NCBI GenBank assembly: GCA_023389005.1
Contig: JAEWFE010000297.1
Location: 1-19,166, forward strand
DNA length: 19,166 bases
DNA from: Bacillota bacterium
GTDB taxonomy: Bacteria; Bacillota; Bacilli; Lactobacillales; Enterococcaceae
Reading direction: 5' to 3'
A model generated the notes under the pieces. The model saw nothing but the letters and a program-made list of their open reading frames with translations, was not told the DNA's origin and did not search any database. How positions within the stretch are numbered: the first letter of the stretch is position 1; every line of letters begins with the position of its first letter. Made by a program: the position numbers and the translations under genes. Below are positions 6,520-13,814 of the stretch, one piece after another.

Positions 6520-8019
6520 TTATAGATGCGCCAATAATTTCTCTTGATTCACCTTTGGAAAGTGATTCATCAATTCATGAATTTGTTTCAATACAATAGG
6601 CATCAAACCAGCGACATCATTTTCTATCTGTAAAACAAGTAAGGGTTCATGCAAACTAAGCCGTAATAAAAACCAGCCATCACCATAACTATCTCTTAAA
6701 TTAAAACGAATGCCTTCATGGTTTTCTAGATCAATGAGAAATCCTGGAATTTGAGCTTCTTGGAAATACTGGATAACTTCTAGCCCCAACTTTTTAAAAT
6801 CTGCATCTTCCAATTTAAAGCGTACTTCTAGCGTTTCTGCAGGTTGTTTTAAATCTGCAATCAAATCATCTAGAGTGCGACTTTCTGCTACTAACTTAGG
6901 TAAAAGCATGAATACTTTTGCAATTACATAGGCACCATCATCTAAAAAATAATTTTCTTTGAATGCTGCATGTCCGCTTGTCTCAATCGCGAGTTGACAA
7001 TCAATCCCTTCCTTATTTAAATCAATCGCCTTATTAATCACATTGCGATAACCTGAAATATAGCGCACTTGATGGCCACCTAGTGATTCAATAAAAACTT
7101 TTAAATGACTGCTCGTCGGTGAGTTTGTGACAATACTTGTACCAGGGTGTTCTTGGATAATCATTTGGCTTAAAACAGCAATCAAATTATTACGATTTAA
7201 AAAAGTGCCAGTCTTTGTAACTAGTGCACTGCGATCAACATCGGTGTCAAAAATAACTCCTAAATCTGCTTGATTGGTTAATACAGCTTGACGAATACTA
7301 GTCATGGCTTCTTTATTATCAGGATTTGGAATATGGTTAGGAAAATGACCATCTGGATTTAAGAACTGTGAACCCGAAATATCCGCACCTAAAACTTGTA
7401 GCACCTTTTCTGCAAAGAAGCCACCTGCACCATTTCCTGCATCTACTATAATATGTAAACCTGAAAGTGGCTGTTCTTTCTTCGTTACGTTTTGAATTTT
7501 TTGCACTAAAAATCTGGCATATGGTGTGATCAAGTCTGCTAGACGAGTAGTACCTTGACTGAGACTATAGGAAACCTTTGATTGACTAAGCGCTAGAATA
7601 TTTTGAATATCTGCTTTTTCCACGCCTCCTTGGTCGGTAAAAATTTTAATTCCATTATAATAATAAGGTAAATGGCTAGCCGTCAACATCACTGAAATAT
7701 CACATGCAAACTGTTCAAATTGGGTTGCCATAAACATCGCGGGTGTCGTAGCCATACCAAAATCAATCACTTCTACTCCATAATCAATAAAGGTATCAAT
7801 CATTGCTTGTTTGAGACTTGGACCAGTTAAACGACTGTCACACCCAAGACCAATTGTTAATTTTGTGGGAATTTGACCAATTTTATCAGCATACCAATTT
7901 AATATTCCTTGTGCAACCATCATGGCTTGAATTGGTGTCAGGTTCGCCTTTAATTCATCTGTTGTCATCGCAATGCCGCGAATATCAGAACCATTTTGTA
8001 AAGCTAAGATATCATCCAT
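6520..8019 (-). CDS. Phosphohexomutase (phosphomannomutase/phosphoglucomutase family), divergent active-site loops
   Basis: A member of the alpha-D-phosphohexomutase superfamily, which moves phosphate between C1 and C6 of hexoses to feed sugar-nucleotide and wall-polymer synthesis. All four domain landmarks appear in order: phosphoserine loop TASHLP with Ser 115 (usual form TASHNP), metal loop DTDVDR with Asp 258, 260 and 262 (usual DGDGDR-like), sugar loop ETSGH (346-350), and a C-terminal phosphate-binding region RDSYGDGWF at 442-450 in place of the common RxSGTEP. Catalytic residues are therefore present, but the binding loops are not standard, so substrate (mannose, glucose or other) is uncertain. 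Length 499. An upstream in-frame GTG at 8026 is unlikely as start because the Shine-Dalgarno GGAG overlaps it; ATG at 8017-8019 is spaced 8 bases from GGAG. Followed by csp. Confidence 0.88.
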   Translation of the reverse strand: MDDILALQNGSDIRGIAMTTDELKANLTPIQAMMVAQGILNWYADKIGQIPTKLTIGLGCDSRLTGPSLKQAMIDTFIDYGVEVIDFGMATTPAMFMATQFEQFACDISVMLTASHLPYYYNGIKIFTDQGGVEKADIQNILALSQSKVSYSLSQGTTRLADLITPYARFLVQKIQNVTKKEQPLSGLHIIVDAGNGAGGFFAEKVLQVLGADISGSQFLNPDGHFPNHIPNPDNKEAMTSIRQAVLTNQADLGVIFDTDVDRSALVTKTGTFLNRNNLIAVLSQMIIQEHPGTSIVTNSPTSSHLKVFIESLGGHQVRYISGYRNVINKAIDLNKEGIDCQLAIETSGHAAFKENYFLDDGAYVIAKVFMLLPKLVAESRTLDDLIADLKQPAETLEVRFKLEDADFKKLGLEVIQYFQEAQIPGFLIDLENHEGIRFNLRDSYGDGWFLLRLSLHEPLLVLQIENDVAGLMPIVLKQIHELMNHFPKVNQEKLLAHL

Positions 8020-8063
8020 TCTAATCACTCCAAATCAATCAATACAATTTTAATAGCGGTTTC

Positions 8064-8074
8064 ATTTTAACATA
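8064..8074 (-). promoter_or_regulatory. Candidate extended -10 promoter of the phosphohexomutase gene
   Basis: The minus strand reads TATGTTAAAAT: a TG one base ahead of the -10 hexamer TAAAAT. No good -35 is visible. It lies about 45 bases upstream of the ATG and downstream of the sodA terminator. Confidence 0.42.
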
Positions 8075-8125
8075 AGCCAAAACATTTGAACAGCCTATTT
8101 TAGTATCATTTACTTAAATAGCAAC

Positions 8126-8163
8126 AAAAAAAGTGAGAGGCGCCTTTAGCTTAACCTCCCACT
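8126..8163 (-). terminator. Intrinsic terminator of sodA
   Basis: On the minus strand AGTGGGAGG pairs with CCTCTCACT (9 bp, one G-U), followed by at least six Ts. It starts 16 bases after the sodA stop codon. Confidence 0.85.
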
Positions 8164-8179
8164 TAGTATTTAAATGATA

Positions 8180-8788
8180 TTATTTTGCAGCTAAATAATT
8201 TTCGTTGGCTTGTTCCCAGTTTACAACATTCCAAAAGGCATCGATGTAGTTAGGACGAACATTGCGATAATTTAAGTAGTAAGCATGTTCCCAAACATCA
8301 AGACCAACAACTGGTGTTTTACCTTCCATTAATGGTGAATCTTGGTTTGCAGTAGAGATAACAGCTAATTTACCATTGTCGACAACTAACCAAGCCCAAC
8401 CTGAGCCAAAACGACTAGCCGCAGCAGCTTTAAATTGTTCCTTGAATTCATCGAAGCTACCAAAAGTTTCGTCAATAGCAGCTTTTAATTCACCAACAGG
8501 GGCACCTTGACCATTTGGTGTCATAATCTTCCAGAAGAATGAATGGTTGGCATGTCCACCACCATTATTAATAACAGCTTGACGAATATCAGCAGGAACT
8601 TCATTGATAGATGCTAATAAGTCTTCAACAGATTTTTCTGGTAACTCTGGATGTTTTTCTAAAGCAGCATTTAAATTTGTTACATAAGTGTTATGATGTT
8701 TTTCGTGATGTAGATGCATTGTTTCTTCATCGATTGTAGGTACTAGTGCATCATAAGCGTAGGGTAATTTTGGTAATTGATAAGTCAT
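8180..8788 (-). CDS. sodA: Manganese superoxide dismutase
   Basis: Converts superoxide to hydrogen peroxide and oxygen in the cytoplasm. Metal ligands are in place: His 27 (MHLHHEK), His 82 (GGGHANHSFFW), Asp 164 and His 168 (LDVWEHAYYL). The GGG just before the second ligand and the Gln-Asp at 149-150 (NQDSPLM) point to the Mn rather than Fe type. Length 202, as in enterococcal SodA. The start chosen is ATG at 8786-8788, 8 bases after AGGAGG; an in-frame TTG six bases upstream is too close to that site. It is monocistronic, with its own terminator, and divergent from the DUF1189 gene. A clear sigma-A promoter was not found in the 185-base gap. Confidence 0.97.
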   Translation of the reverse strand: MTYQLPKLPYAYDALVPTIDEETMHLHHEKHHNTYVTNLNAALEKHPELPEKSVEDLLASINEVPADIRQAVINNGGGHANHSFFWKIMTPNGQGAPVGELKAAIDETFGSFDEFKEQFKAAAASRFGSGWAWLVVDNGKLAVISTANQDSPLMEGKTPVVGLDVWEHAYYLNYRNVRPNYIDAFWNVVNWEQANENYLAAK

Positions 8789-8812
8789 ATTCAAGACCTC
8801 CTAAAATTGTTT

Positions 8813-8856
8813 ATATGCAAAGCGTATCAAAACTTGTGAAATAGCGCAAAACATAT
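8813..8856. repeat. Imperfect dyad upstream of sodA
   Basis: ATATG-CAAA-GCG on the left faces CGC-AAAA-CATAT on the right: matching outer 5-bp and inner 3-bp arms separated by unpaired A-rich bases. It lies 25-68 bases before the sodA start and could be an operator or a leader hairpin. No known regulator box was recognised in it. Confidence 0.25.
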
Positions 8857-8908
8857 GCTCATAAAACTTAATTTTATATTGCATTCATTGATTTTATTCG
8901 GCAAATGC

Positions 8909-8937
8909 TTGTTAATTTTGATAAACTTAGGTAAAAT
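8909..8937 (+). promoter_or_regulatory. Promoter of the DUF1189 gene
   Basis: TTGTTA (-35), 17-base spacer, TAAAAT (-10), about 37 bases upstream of the ATG on the plus strand. Confidence 0.6.
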
Positions 8938-8973
8938 GATAACAATAAATCAATTGAGGAGTTTTTATACAGA

Positions 8974-9777
8974 ATGATTCAAATATTGAAAGATTCAATG
9001 ATTCATTTCAATCAAATAAAAGAGGTTAAAAAATTACCCTTTGGCAAGCTTATTAGCTATTTACTTTTATTAAGTCTAGTAATGGCCTTACCTTTAGCTG
9101 CTCATGTAAAAGAAGTTTTCCATTCCATTAAACAAGATAGCTTGACGATTGTCTCACACTTGCCTGATTTTAGTATTAAAAATGGCGAACTACAACTGCA
9201 CAACAAAAATGAAAAAGGCTTTATCTATCAAACAGATACCGTCATCTTTACATTTGATCCTGAAGCAAAACGAACCAAAAAGGAAATCACCAATGATCGC
9301 CTAGGAAATTTTATTAGTGCTGGATTAACCAAAGATGAACTCTTAATTGGGTTTCCAAGCACAGAGTTAACAAGTAATTTATTAGGTGGCAATAAGTTAG
9401 TCATTTCCTACAATAATCCAATATTAGATGGCCTCACCAGTCAAAAAATCAAACAAGAAGTAAAAAACAGTCAATTTCCTATCTGGATGTATGCCTTGAT
9501 TATCTTACTTGTTTTATATCCAGCTTTTGTCAATTTAGCCATTAATATCTTTACAGTTGCTCTGATTGGTAATATTTATAGTCACATGATTCGTTGTAAA
9601 AATGGTTTTCTTGATAATTTAAAAATGATGATTGCCTGTGCTAGTCTACCAGTCTTATTATCACTAATCATCAGTTTTATTTATCCTGAATTCGATACAG
9701 GACTATTTATTACTTTAGGAAGCTTCTTTATTTTTACGCAGGCTTTAAAGGATGAAACCAAATTGAAGCTGAAATAA
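8974..9777 (+). CDS. DUF1189 family membrane protein
   Basis: An integral membrane protein of unknown function, 267 residues. One membrane segment at about 24-44 is followed by a long probably extracytoplasmic domain (about 45-167), then hydrophobic stretches at about 168-200 (one long or two short), 215-237 and 241-257. The N-terminal part (DSMIHFNQIKEVKKLPFGK leading into a hydrophobic helix) and the C-terminal membrane block match the DUF1189 layout. Some relatives are labelled MalA by annotation transfer, which is not supported here. ATG start; the GAGGAG site is 12 bases upstream, longer than ideal. It is the only gene on the plus strand: it diverges from sodA and converges on the HesB-like gene with a shared terminator. 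Codon and base use look like those of its neighbours. Confidence 0.8.
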   Translation: MIQILKDSMIHFNQIKEVKKLPFGKLISYLLLLSLVMALPLAAHVKEVFHSIKQDSLTIVSHLPDFSIKNGELQLHNKNEKGFIYQTDTVIFTFDPEAKRTKKEITNDRLGNFISAGLTKDELLIGFPSTELTSNLLGGNKLVISYNNPILDGLTSQKIKQEVKNSQFPIWMYALIILLVLYPAFVNLAINIFTVALIGNIYSHMIRCKNGFLDNLKMMIACASLPVLLSLIISFIYPEFDTGLFITLGSFFIFTQALKDETKLKLK

Positions 9778-9778
9778 A

Positions 9779-9823
9779 AATAGTTTCTATTCTTCTAAAA
9801 AAGAGGAATAGAAACTATTTTTT
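9779..9823. terminator. Bidirectional terminator
   Basis: A perfect 14-bp stem (AATAGTTTCTATTC / GAATAGAAACTATT) with a 13-base loop, with A-runs on the left and T-runs on the right so that both strands end in U. It serves the DUF1189 gene (plus) and the lia-ktr-hesB operon (minus); its T-run touches the stop codon of the HesB-like gene. Confidence 0.93.
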
Positions 9824-10113
9824 TAATTGATAAACTCGTAGGATGGCTCATCTAATTTTTCATCATAATTCACGACTAACTGATAGCCTTCAAAAAACCA
9901 TTGATCATCTTCTTCAATGAAATAATTGAAATCATCTACAGTGACTTGAACTAATGGACGATTAGGTGTATCGACACTCATCCCAACTGAAAAGCCTTCA
10001 TGAACCGGGGTACTCCCATAGACTTTTCCAAAAAAACGGATACCTTGTCCAGGATTTAAGATAATCTCCTTTTTAAACCATGCATGTGCTTTTGGTGAAA
10101 TCGTTAATCCCAT
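9823..10113 (-). CDS. HesB/IscA-like protein without cysteines (YneR type)
   Basis: A 96-residue protein with the fold signature of the HesB/IscA (Fe-S biogenesis) family: ISPKAHAWFKKE at the start, GIRFFGKVYG, and a hydrophobic core with FIEEDDQWFFEG. The A-type carriers that hold iron or clusters use three cysteines (one central, plus C-terminal CxC); this protein has no cysteine at all, so a direct Fe-S carrier role is unlikely. Short Cys-less relatives are common in Firmicutes and of unknown function. The start is ATG at 10111-10113, 8 bases after AGGAGG; the TTG just before it is in frame but less well placed. The gene starts 12 bases after the ktr stop, so it is the last gene of the lia operon, ending at the bidirectional terminator. 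Confidence 0.78.
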   Translation of the reverse strand: MGLTISPKAHAWFKKEIILNPGQGIRFFGKVYGSTPVHEGFSVGMSVDTPNRPLVQVTVDDFNYFIEEDDQWFFEGYQLVVNYDEKLDEPSYEFIN

Positions 10114-10125
10114 CAAAAAAACCTC

Positions 10126-10791
10126 CTAATCATTAAGTTTTTCATCAAGATTATCAACGTTTACAGTACTACCGATTACTAACAAATTATCATTTTCGCA
10201 GACAATTTCGTTAGCAGGCGGTGAAACAACCACTTGACCATCCGCACGACGAATCGCAACAACTGTTAAGCCAAATCGTTGACGGAAATTCACTTCGATG
10301 AGGGATTTATTAAAGAATTTAGGATTAGATACTTTAATCTCTGCCAATGAAAACTCATCAGATAGCTCGATAAAGTCTAAAATATTTCTTGAGACTAAGT
10401 TATGCGCAATTCTTACCCCCATATCACGTTCAGGATGGACTACGCGATCAGCTCCCACACGCTCTAGTACTTTTGCGTGATATTCATTTTGTGCTTTAGC
10501 CAAAACATTGGGAACGCCCATTTCTTTAACCATTAATGTCACTAAAATACTAGCTTGGATATCTTCACCAATAGCTACTATGACATGGTCAAAGTTACGA
10601 ATCCCTAAAGAGCGCAATGTACTTTCATCTTGCGCATTTCCAACAACTGCATGCGTTGCGATATTCATATATTCATTTACACGTTCTTCATTGGAATCGA
10701 TGGCTAAAACTTCTTGACCTGATTCTACCAAAGTACGACAAATACTGCCACCAAAACGACCTAACCCAATGATTGCATAATTTTGCTTCAC
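10126..10791 (-). CDS. ktrA: Potassium-channel regulatory subunit KtrA/KtrC (RCK protein)
   Basis: A cytoplasmic octamer-forming protein that gates a KtrB/KtrD-type K+ channel. The RCK_N Rossmann domain (about 4-125) has the nucleotide loop GLGRFGGS (9-16) and the conserved IRNFDHVIVAIGEDIQAS; the RCK_C domain (about 140-221) ends ENDNLLVIGS. In relatives ATP/ADP binds the first domain and cyclic di-AMP the second. Length 221 equals B. subtilis KtrC, and the sequence is close to both KtrA and KtrC, so the exact name is open. No channel gene is in the window. The start is GTG at 10789-10791 with GAAGGT about 9 bases upstream. It begins 19 bases after liaR with no terminator between, so it is probably co-transcribed with the lia genes. 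Confidence 0.88.
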   Translation of the reverse strand: MKQNYAIIGLGRFGGSICRTLVESGQEVLAIDSNEERVNEYMNIATHAVVGNAQDESTLRSLGIRNFDHVIVAIGEDIQASILVTLMVKEMGVPNVLAKAQNEYHAKVLERVGADRVVHPERDMGVRIAHNLVSRNILDFIELSDEFSLAEIKVSNPKFFNKSLIEVNFRQRFGLTVVAIRRADGQVVVSPPANEIVCENDNLLVIGSTVNVDNLDEKLND

Positions 10792-10810
10792 CTTTATGAT
10801 ACCTTCTTTC

Positions 10811-11440
10811 TTACTTTACCAATCCATGTTTAAATGCATAGATTGCAGCTTGTGTGCGATCTTCTACACCCAACTTAGCTAAAATGTTCGATACATGTGT
10901 TTTAACAGTTTTCAATGTAATAAATAGTATTTCTGCGATTTCTTGATTACTTTTACCTTGTGCAATCAAATCTAAGACTTCACGTTCCCGATTGGTTAAC
11001 TCTTCATATAAAAAGTATTGATTGGCATAATCTTGGTTTTGAATTTTTTCACTCACTTCTTCTTCAATTACCCTTTCGCCGACAATCGTTTTACGAACCG
11101 CTTCAGCAATTTCCTGGGCTGAAGATGTTTTTAATAAATAACCACTCGCCCCAGCTTGAATGGCAGGAAATACTTTTTCATCATCAATATAGCTCGTAAC
11201 AATCAAGATTTTTGCTTGGGGCCACTGAGCCAGGATTTCTTTTGTTGCTGTAATACCGTCCATATTATCCATGACTAAATCCATCAGAATAACATCAGGA
11301 CGAAGAGACAAAGCTTTTTCTACCCCTTCTTGACCATCGCTTGCTTCCCCAACAACTTCAATATCAGGTTGAATACTCAAATAAGTCGAAACACCTAGAC
11401 GAACCATTTCATGATCATCAACTAGTAATACTTTAATCAT
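10811..11440 (-). CDS. liaR: LiaR response regulator (NarL/LuxR family)
   Basis: DNA-binding partner of LiaS in the envelope-stress response. The receiver domain at about 1-120 has acidic residues Asp 8 and Asp 9 (LLVDDHE), phospho-acceptor Asp 54 (ILMDLVMD), the switch Thr in IVTSY and Lys in GYLLKTS. The LuxR-type helix-turn-helix at about 148-208 has LTNREREVLDLIAQGKSN and LKTVKTHVSNIL. Length 209. ATG start overlapping the liaS stop (ATGA), which suggests translational coupling. In enterococci LiaR controls genes that reorganise the membrane in response to daptomycin and host peptides; that target set is not in this window. The gene order mltG-greA-liaF-liaS-liaR supports naming it LiaR rather than another NarL-type regulator. 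Confidence 0.93.
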   Translation of the reverse strand: MIKVLLVDDHEMVRLGVSTYLSIQPDIEVVGEASDGQEGVEKALSLRPDVILMDLVMDNMDGITATKEILAQWPQAKILIVTSYIDDEKVFPAIQAGASGYLLKTSSAQEIAEAVRKTIVGERVIEEEVSEKIQNQDYANQYFLYEELTNREREVLDLIAQGKSNQEIAEILFITLKTVKTHVSNILAKLGVEDRTQAAIYAFKHGLVK

Positions 11441-12513
11441 TTCATCACCTCATTATCAATTAAAGGTATTTTTATTTCAATGCTTGTACCTTGATTTGGG
11501 ATACTAATAATTTTCACTGTACCGCCCACACTTGAAATACGCTCCTTCACATTTAATAAACCATAACTCCCAGCTTTTTTCTTGGAGGTATCAAAGCCTA
11601 CACCGTCATCTTGTATCCTTAAGACTAATTGTTTGGCTGATTGATTTAAATAAAGCTCAAGTTCAGAAGCTTTAGCATGACGCAAGGTATTAGATAATAG
11701 CTCTTGCACCACACGGAACAACTCGTTTTCAATAGAAGGTTGAATGGACACTTCCTCTACATCATAGATTATCTTCAATTCAACTTTTGATTGTAGCTCT
11801 ACTAATAATTGTTCAATTCCTTGTTTTAAGCTACGTCCTTCCAAATTAATCGGTCTTAAATGTAATAACAAAGCTCGCATCTCAGATTGAGCCATGGATA
11901 ATATTTTAGCAACCATTTGAATTTGTTTAGAAAAATTCGTGATGTTTTCTCCTCGTTCAATCGTTTCATTTAATGCAGACATAATCATCATCGCAGCAAA
12001 TAATTGTTGCGAAACAGAGTCATGAAGTTCTCTAGCCAAGCGATGACGTTCATTTTCAAGAATCTCCTCTTTACTTTCGCCATCAAGTAATTCTTGTTTT
12101 TGATGCTCTGTCTGCAAATCCAAGGTCATTGTCTGAATTTGCGTTTGGATTTCATTTAAGCCTTCAATAATTTCTTTTTGATGGTAATTTTCAACTTTAG
12201 TTAATTTATTAAATGCTAAAGGCTGAAATTCATCAACACGTGCTTCCTTAATTTTTTTGACTTGTTGTTCAATTGGGTCTAATAAACCTTTTTGCATAAA
12301 AAAATAGATTAAACACATTGCTATTGCTAGTAAAATCGCTAATAACGCAATATAAACAATAATGGGCACAAATAAGATTTTGGCAGATAATATTCTTAAC
12401 ATCCATTGCTTATTTCCTTGGGCAAAGAAATAGGCAAATAAAACAAAGATGAAGCTCCAAAAGAAAGTTAACGAGAGATAGGCAACCCAGCGTAGAATTT
12501 TCGATTTATTCAT
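11437..12513 (-). CDS. liaS: LiaS sensor histidine kinase
   Basis: A short intramembrane-sensing kinase with two membrane segments (about 11-31 and 47-72) and only about 15 residues between them outside the cell, so it probably senses through the membrane or LiaF rather than by an external ligand domain. A HAMP-like/coiled-coil linker (about 73-150) leads to the HisKA_3 dimerisation helix with phospho-acceptor His 164 (RHRLARELHDSVSQQ). The ATPase domain follows: N-box VVQELLSNTLRHAKAS, then DDGVGF and GLLNVKERI. Length 358. ATG start overlapping the liaF stop by ATGA, and its own stop overlaps liaR in the same way: three coupled genes. Changes in this protein family are known from daptomycin-tolerant enterococci; nothing in this copy can be called a resistance mutation from sequence alone. 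Confidence 0.93.
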   Translation of the reverse strand: MNKSKILRWVAYLSLTFFWSFIFVLFAYFFAQGNKQWMLRILSAKILFVPIIVYIALLAILLAIAMCLIYFFMQKGLLDPIEQQVKKIKEARVDEFQPLAFNKLTKVENYHQKEIIEGLNEIQTQIQTMTLDLQTEHQKQELLDGESKEEILENERHRLARELHDSVSQQLFAAMMIMSALNETIERGENITNFSKQIQMVAKILSMAQSEMRALLLHLRPINLEGRSLKQGIEQLLVELQSKVELKIIYDVEEVSIQPSIENELFRVVQELLSNTLRHAKASELELYLNQSAKQLVLRIQDDGVGFDTSKKKAGSYGLLNVKERISSVGGTVKIISIPNQGTSIEIKIPLIDNEVMK

Positions 12514-13244
12514 ACTCGAATCACCTCTAAATCACCCATAATTACATTAGAAATAATTTTAATCTTTCGTTCGCTTTCAGCATATTTCATATCATGGATT
12601 TTTACTTCCTCAGCATTTAACGAATAATGATATTGTTGGAAATGAAATTCACCACGAAACGCTTCATGTAAGATATCAATTTGAATGCCATGGGGGACTA
12701 AAATCCGGGTACGACCAAAACCTTTTCGTAATACAATGACATTTTTGCCCTTAGGAAGAATGGTATTTCCTAAATCGATAATCGAATCTCCAGCAAAAAT
12801 CGTTAAATTAATATCATCAAATTCAAACACTTCATTGCCAATCATTTGAGTCCCGATGTAGCTTTTTTTACTAATAAATTCTTTTTCTTCACTTGGTTCT
12901 TTTGTTTGGACCATAATGATATTTTTTTTACGCCAAAACAAAAGATTCCCATAATCCAGATCAATGATTTCAAAGCCTTTAATCCCGACAAATAAGACAA
13001 TAAAGACCAGCATTAACCAAAAGGCATAACTGTTAATCAAGCTGATAAAGATAAGAACAATGCCTAACCATAATAATAAATTGGTATTTTTTCCTTTTTT
13101 TCGACGCAGGTAGTGTAAAAATAAACTCAGCGTCCCTAAAATTAAGATGACAGTCAAACCAGAATCTTCCACAATTTGCCAGATAGAAAGAATCAATAGT
13201 AAAATATTGACAATAAAGAAAAAACGCCAGGCACTAAGTTTCAA
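12510..13244 (-). CDS. liaF: LiaF, membrane regulator of LiaS
   Basis: In Bacillus and enterococci LiaF holds the LiaS kinase in check (or, in enterococci, tunes it) until the envelope is stressed. The N-terminal half holds four hydrophobic segments at about 7-24, 29-46, 55-71 and 73-89. The cytoplasmic half (about 110-244) is the beta-rich LiaF C-terminal domain, with FEFDDINLTIFAGDSIIDLG and a long run of alternating strands. Length 244. The start is TTG at 13242-13244 with AAGGAGGG 6 bases upstream. First gene of the lia set. Only 63 bases separate it from greA, and most of that is taken up by a hairpin, so no full promoter fits directly in front of it. Confidence 0.9.
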   Translation of the reverse strand: MKLSAWRFFFIVNILLLILSIWQIVEDSGLTVILILGTLSLFLHYLRRKKGKNTNLLLWLGIVLIFISLINSYAFWLMLVFIVLFVGIKGFEIIDLDYGNLLFWRKKNIIMVQTKEPSEEKEFISKKSYIGTQMIGNEVFEFDDINLTIFAGDSIIDLGNTILPKGKNVIVLRKGFGRTRILVPHGIQIDILHEAFRGEFHFQQYHYSLNAEEVKIHDMKYAESERKIKIISNVIMGDLEVIRV

Positions 13245-13260
13245 CTGCAGCCCTCCTTAT

Positions 13261-13295
13261 AATATAGAAAGGTACCATCGACTAGCGATAGTACC
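13261..13295 (-). terminator. Hairpin between greA and liaF: weak terminator or attenuator
   Basis: On the minus strand GGTACTATCG pairs with CGATGGTACC (10 bp, one U-G), loop CTAGT, followed by TTTCTATATT. The T-tract is interrupted, so termination may be partial. The liaF ribosome site begins only a few bases after it. Confidence 0.6.
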
Positions 13296-13307
13296 CTTTA
13301 ATCATTA

Positions 13308-13781
13308 CTATTTCACAGAAACAATTTTAACCAAGAAGTCGCCACCTGGTGTTGAAATATTTACTTCATCATTCACTTTTTTACCAATTAAAGCTTGTGC
13401 AATAGGTGAATCATTAGAAATTTTACCAGCAAAAGGATCAGATTCAGCACTTCCGACAATGGTGTATTCTTCTTCTTCTCCGTCAGGCAACTCTTTAAAG
13501 ACAACCGTTTTACCAATTGAAACTTCATCTTGAGCAACATTATCATTATCAATAATTTGTGCAAAACGAATCATATTTTCTAAAGTAGTGATTCGACCTT
13601 CCACAAAAGCTTGTTCATCTTTGGCAGATTCATACTCTGAGTTTTCAGATAAGTCACCAAAACTACGCGCAATTTTAATACGTTCAATAATTTCGCCACG
13701 TTTCACTGTTTTTAATTCTTCTAATTCTCGTTCTAATTTTTCTTTTCCTTCTTGTGTCATTGGATATACTTTTTCTACCAT
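13308..13781 (-). CDS. greA: Transcription elongation factor GreA
   Basis: Rescues backtracked RNA polymerase by stimulating its intrinsic RNA cleavage. The N-terminal coiled coil (about 1-75) carries the tip acids Asp 43 and Glu 46 in GDLSENSEYE, equivalent to Asp 41 and Glu 44 of E. coli. The FKBP-like C-terminal domain (about 80-157) contains VGSAESDPFAGKISNDSPIAQAL-type family sequence. Length 157, typical. ATG start with AAAGGAG 8 bases upstream. It starts 33 bases after mltG and is followed by a hairpin before liaF. The mltG-greA pairing is common in Firmicutes. Confidence 0.97.
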   Translation of the reverse strand: MVEKVYPMTQEGKEKLERELEELKTVKRGEIIERIKIARSFGDLSENSEYESAKDEQAFVEGRITTLENMIRFAQIIDNDNVAQDEVSIGKTVVFKELPDGEEEEYTIVGSAESDPFAGKISNDSPIAQALIGKKVNDEVNISTPGGDFLVKIVSVK

Positions 13782-13814
13782 CTATAATTCTCCTTTATCA
13801 TACATCATTGGATA

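Noticed and set aside
13147..13533. A 128-codon plus-strand open frame across liaF, the greA-liaF gap and greA
   Set aside because: It runs antisense to two clearly coding genes, crosses their intergenic hairpin, has no recognisable domain and no good ribosome site; it is a reading-frame shadow.
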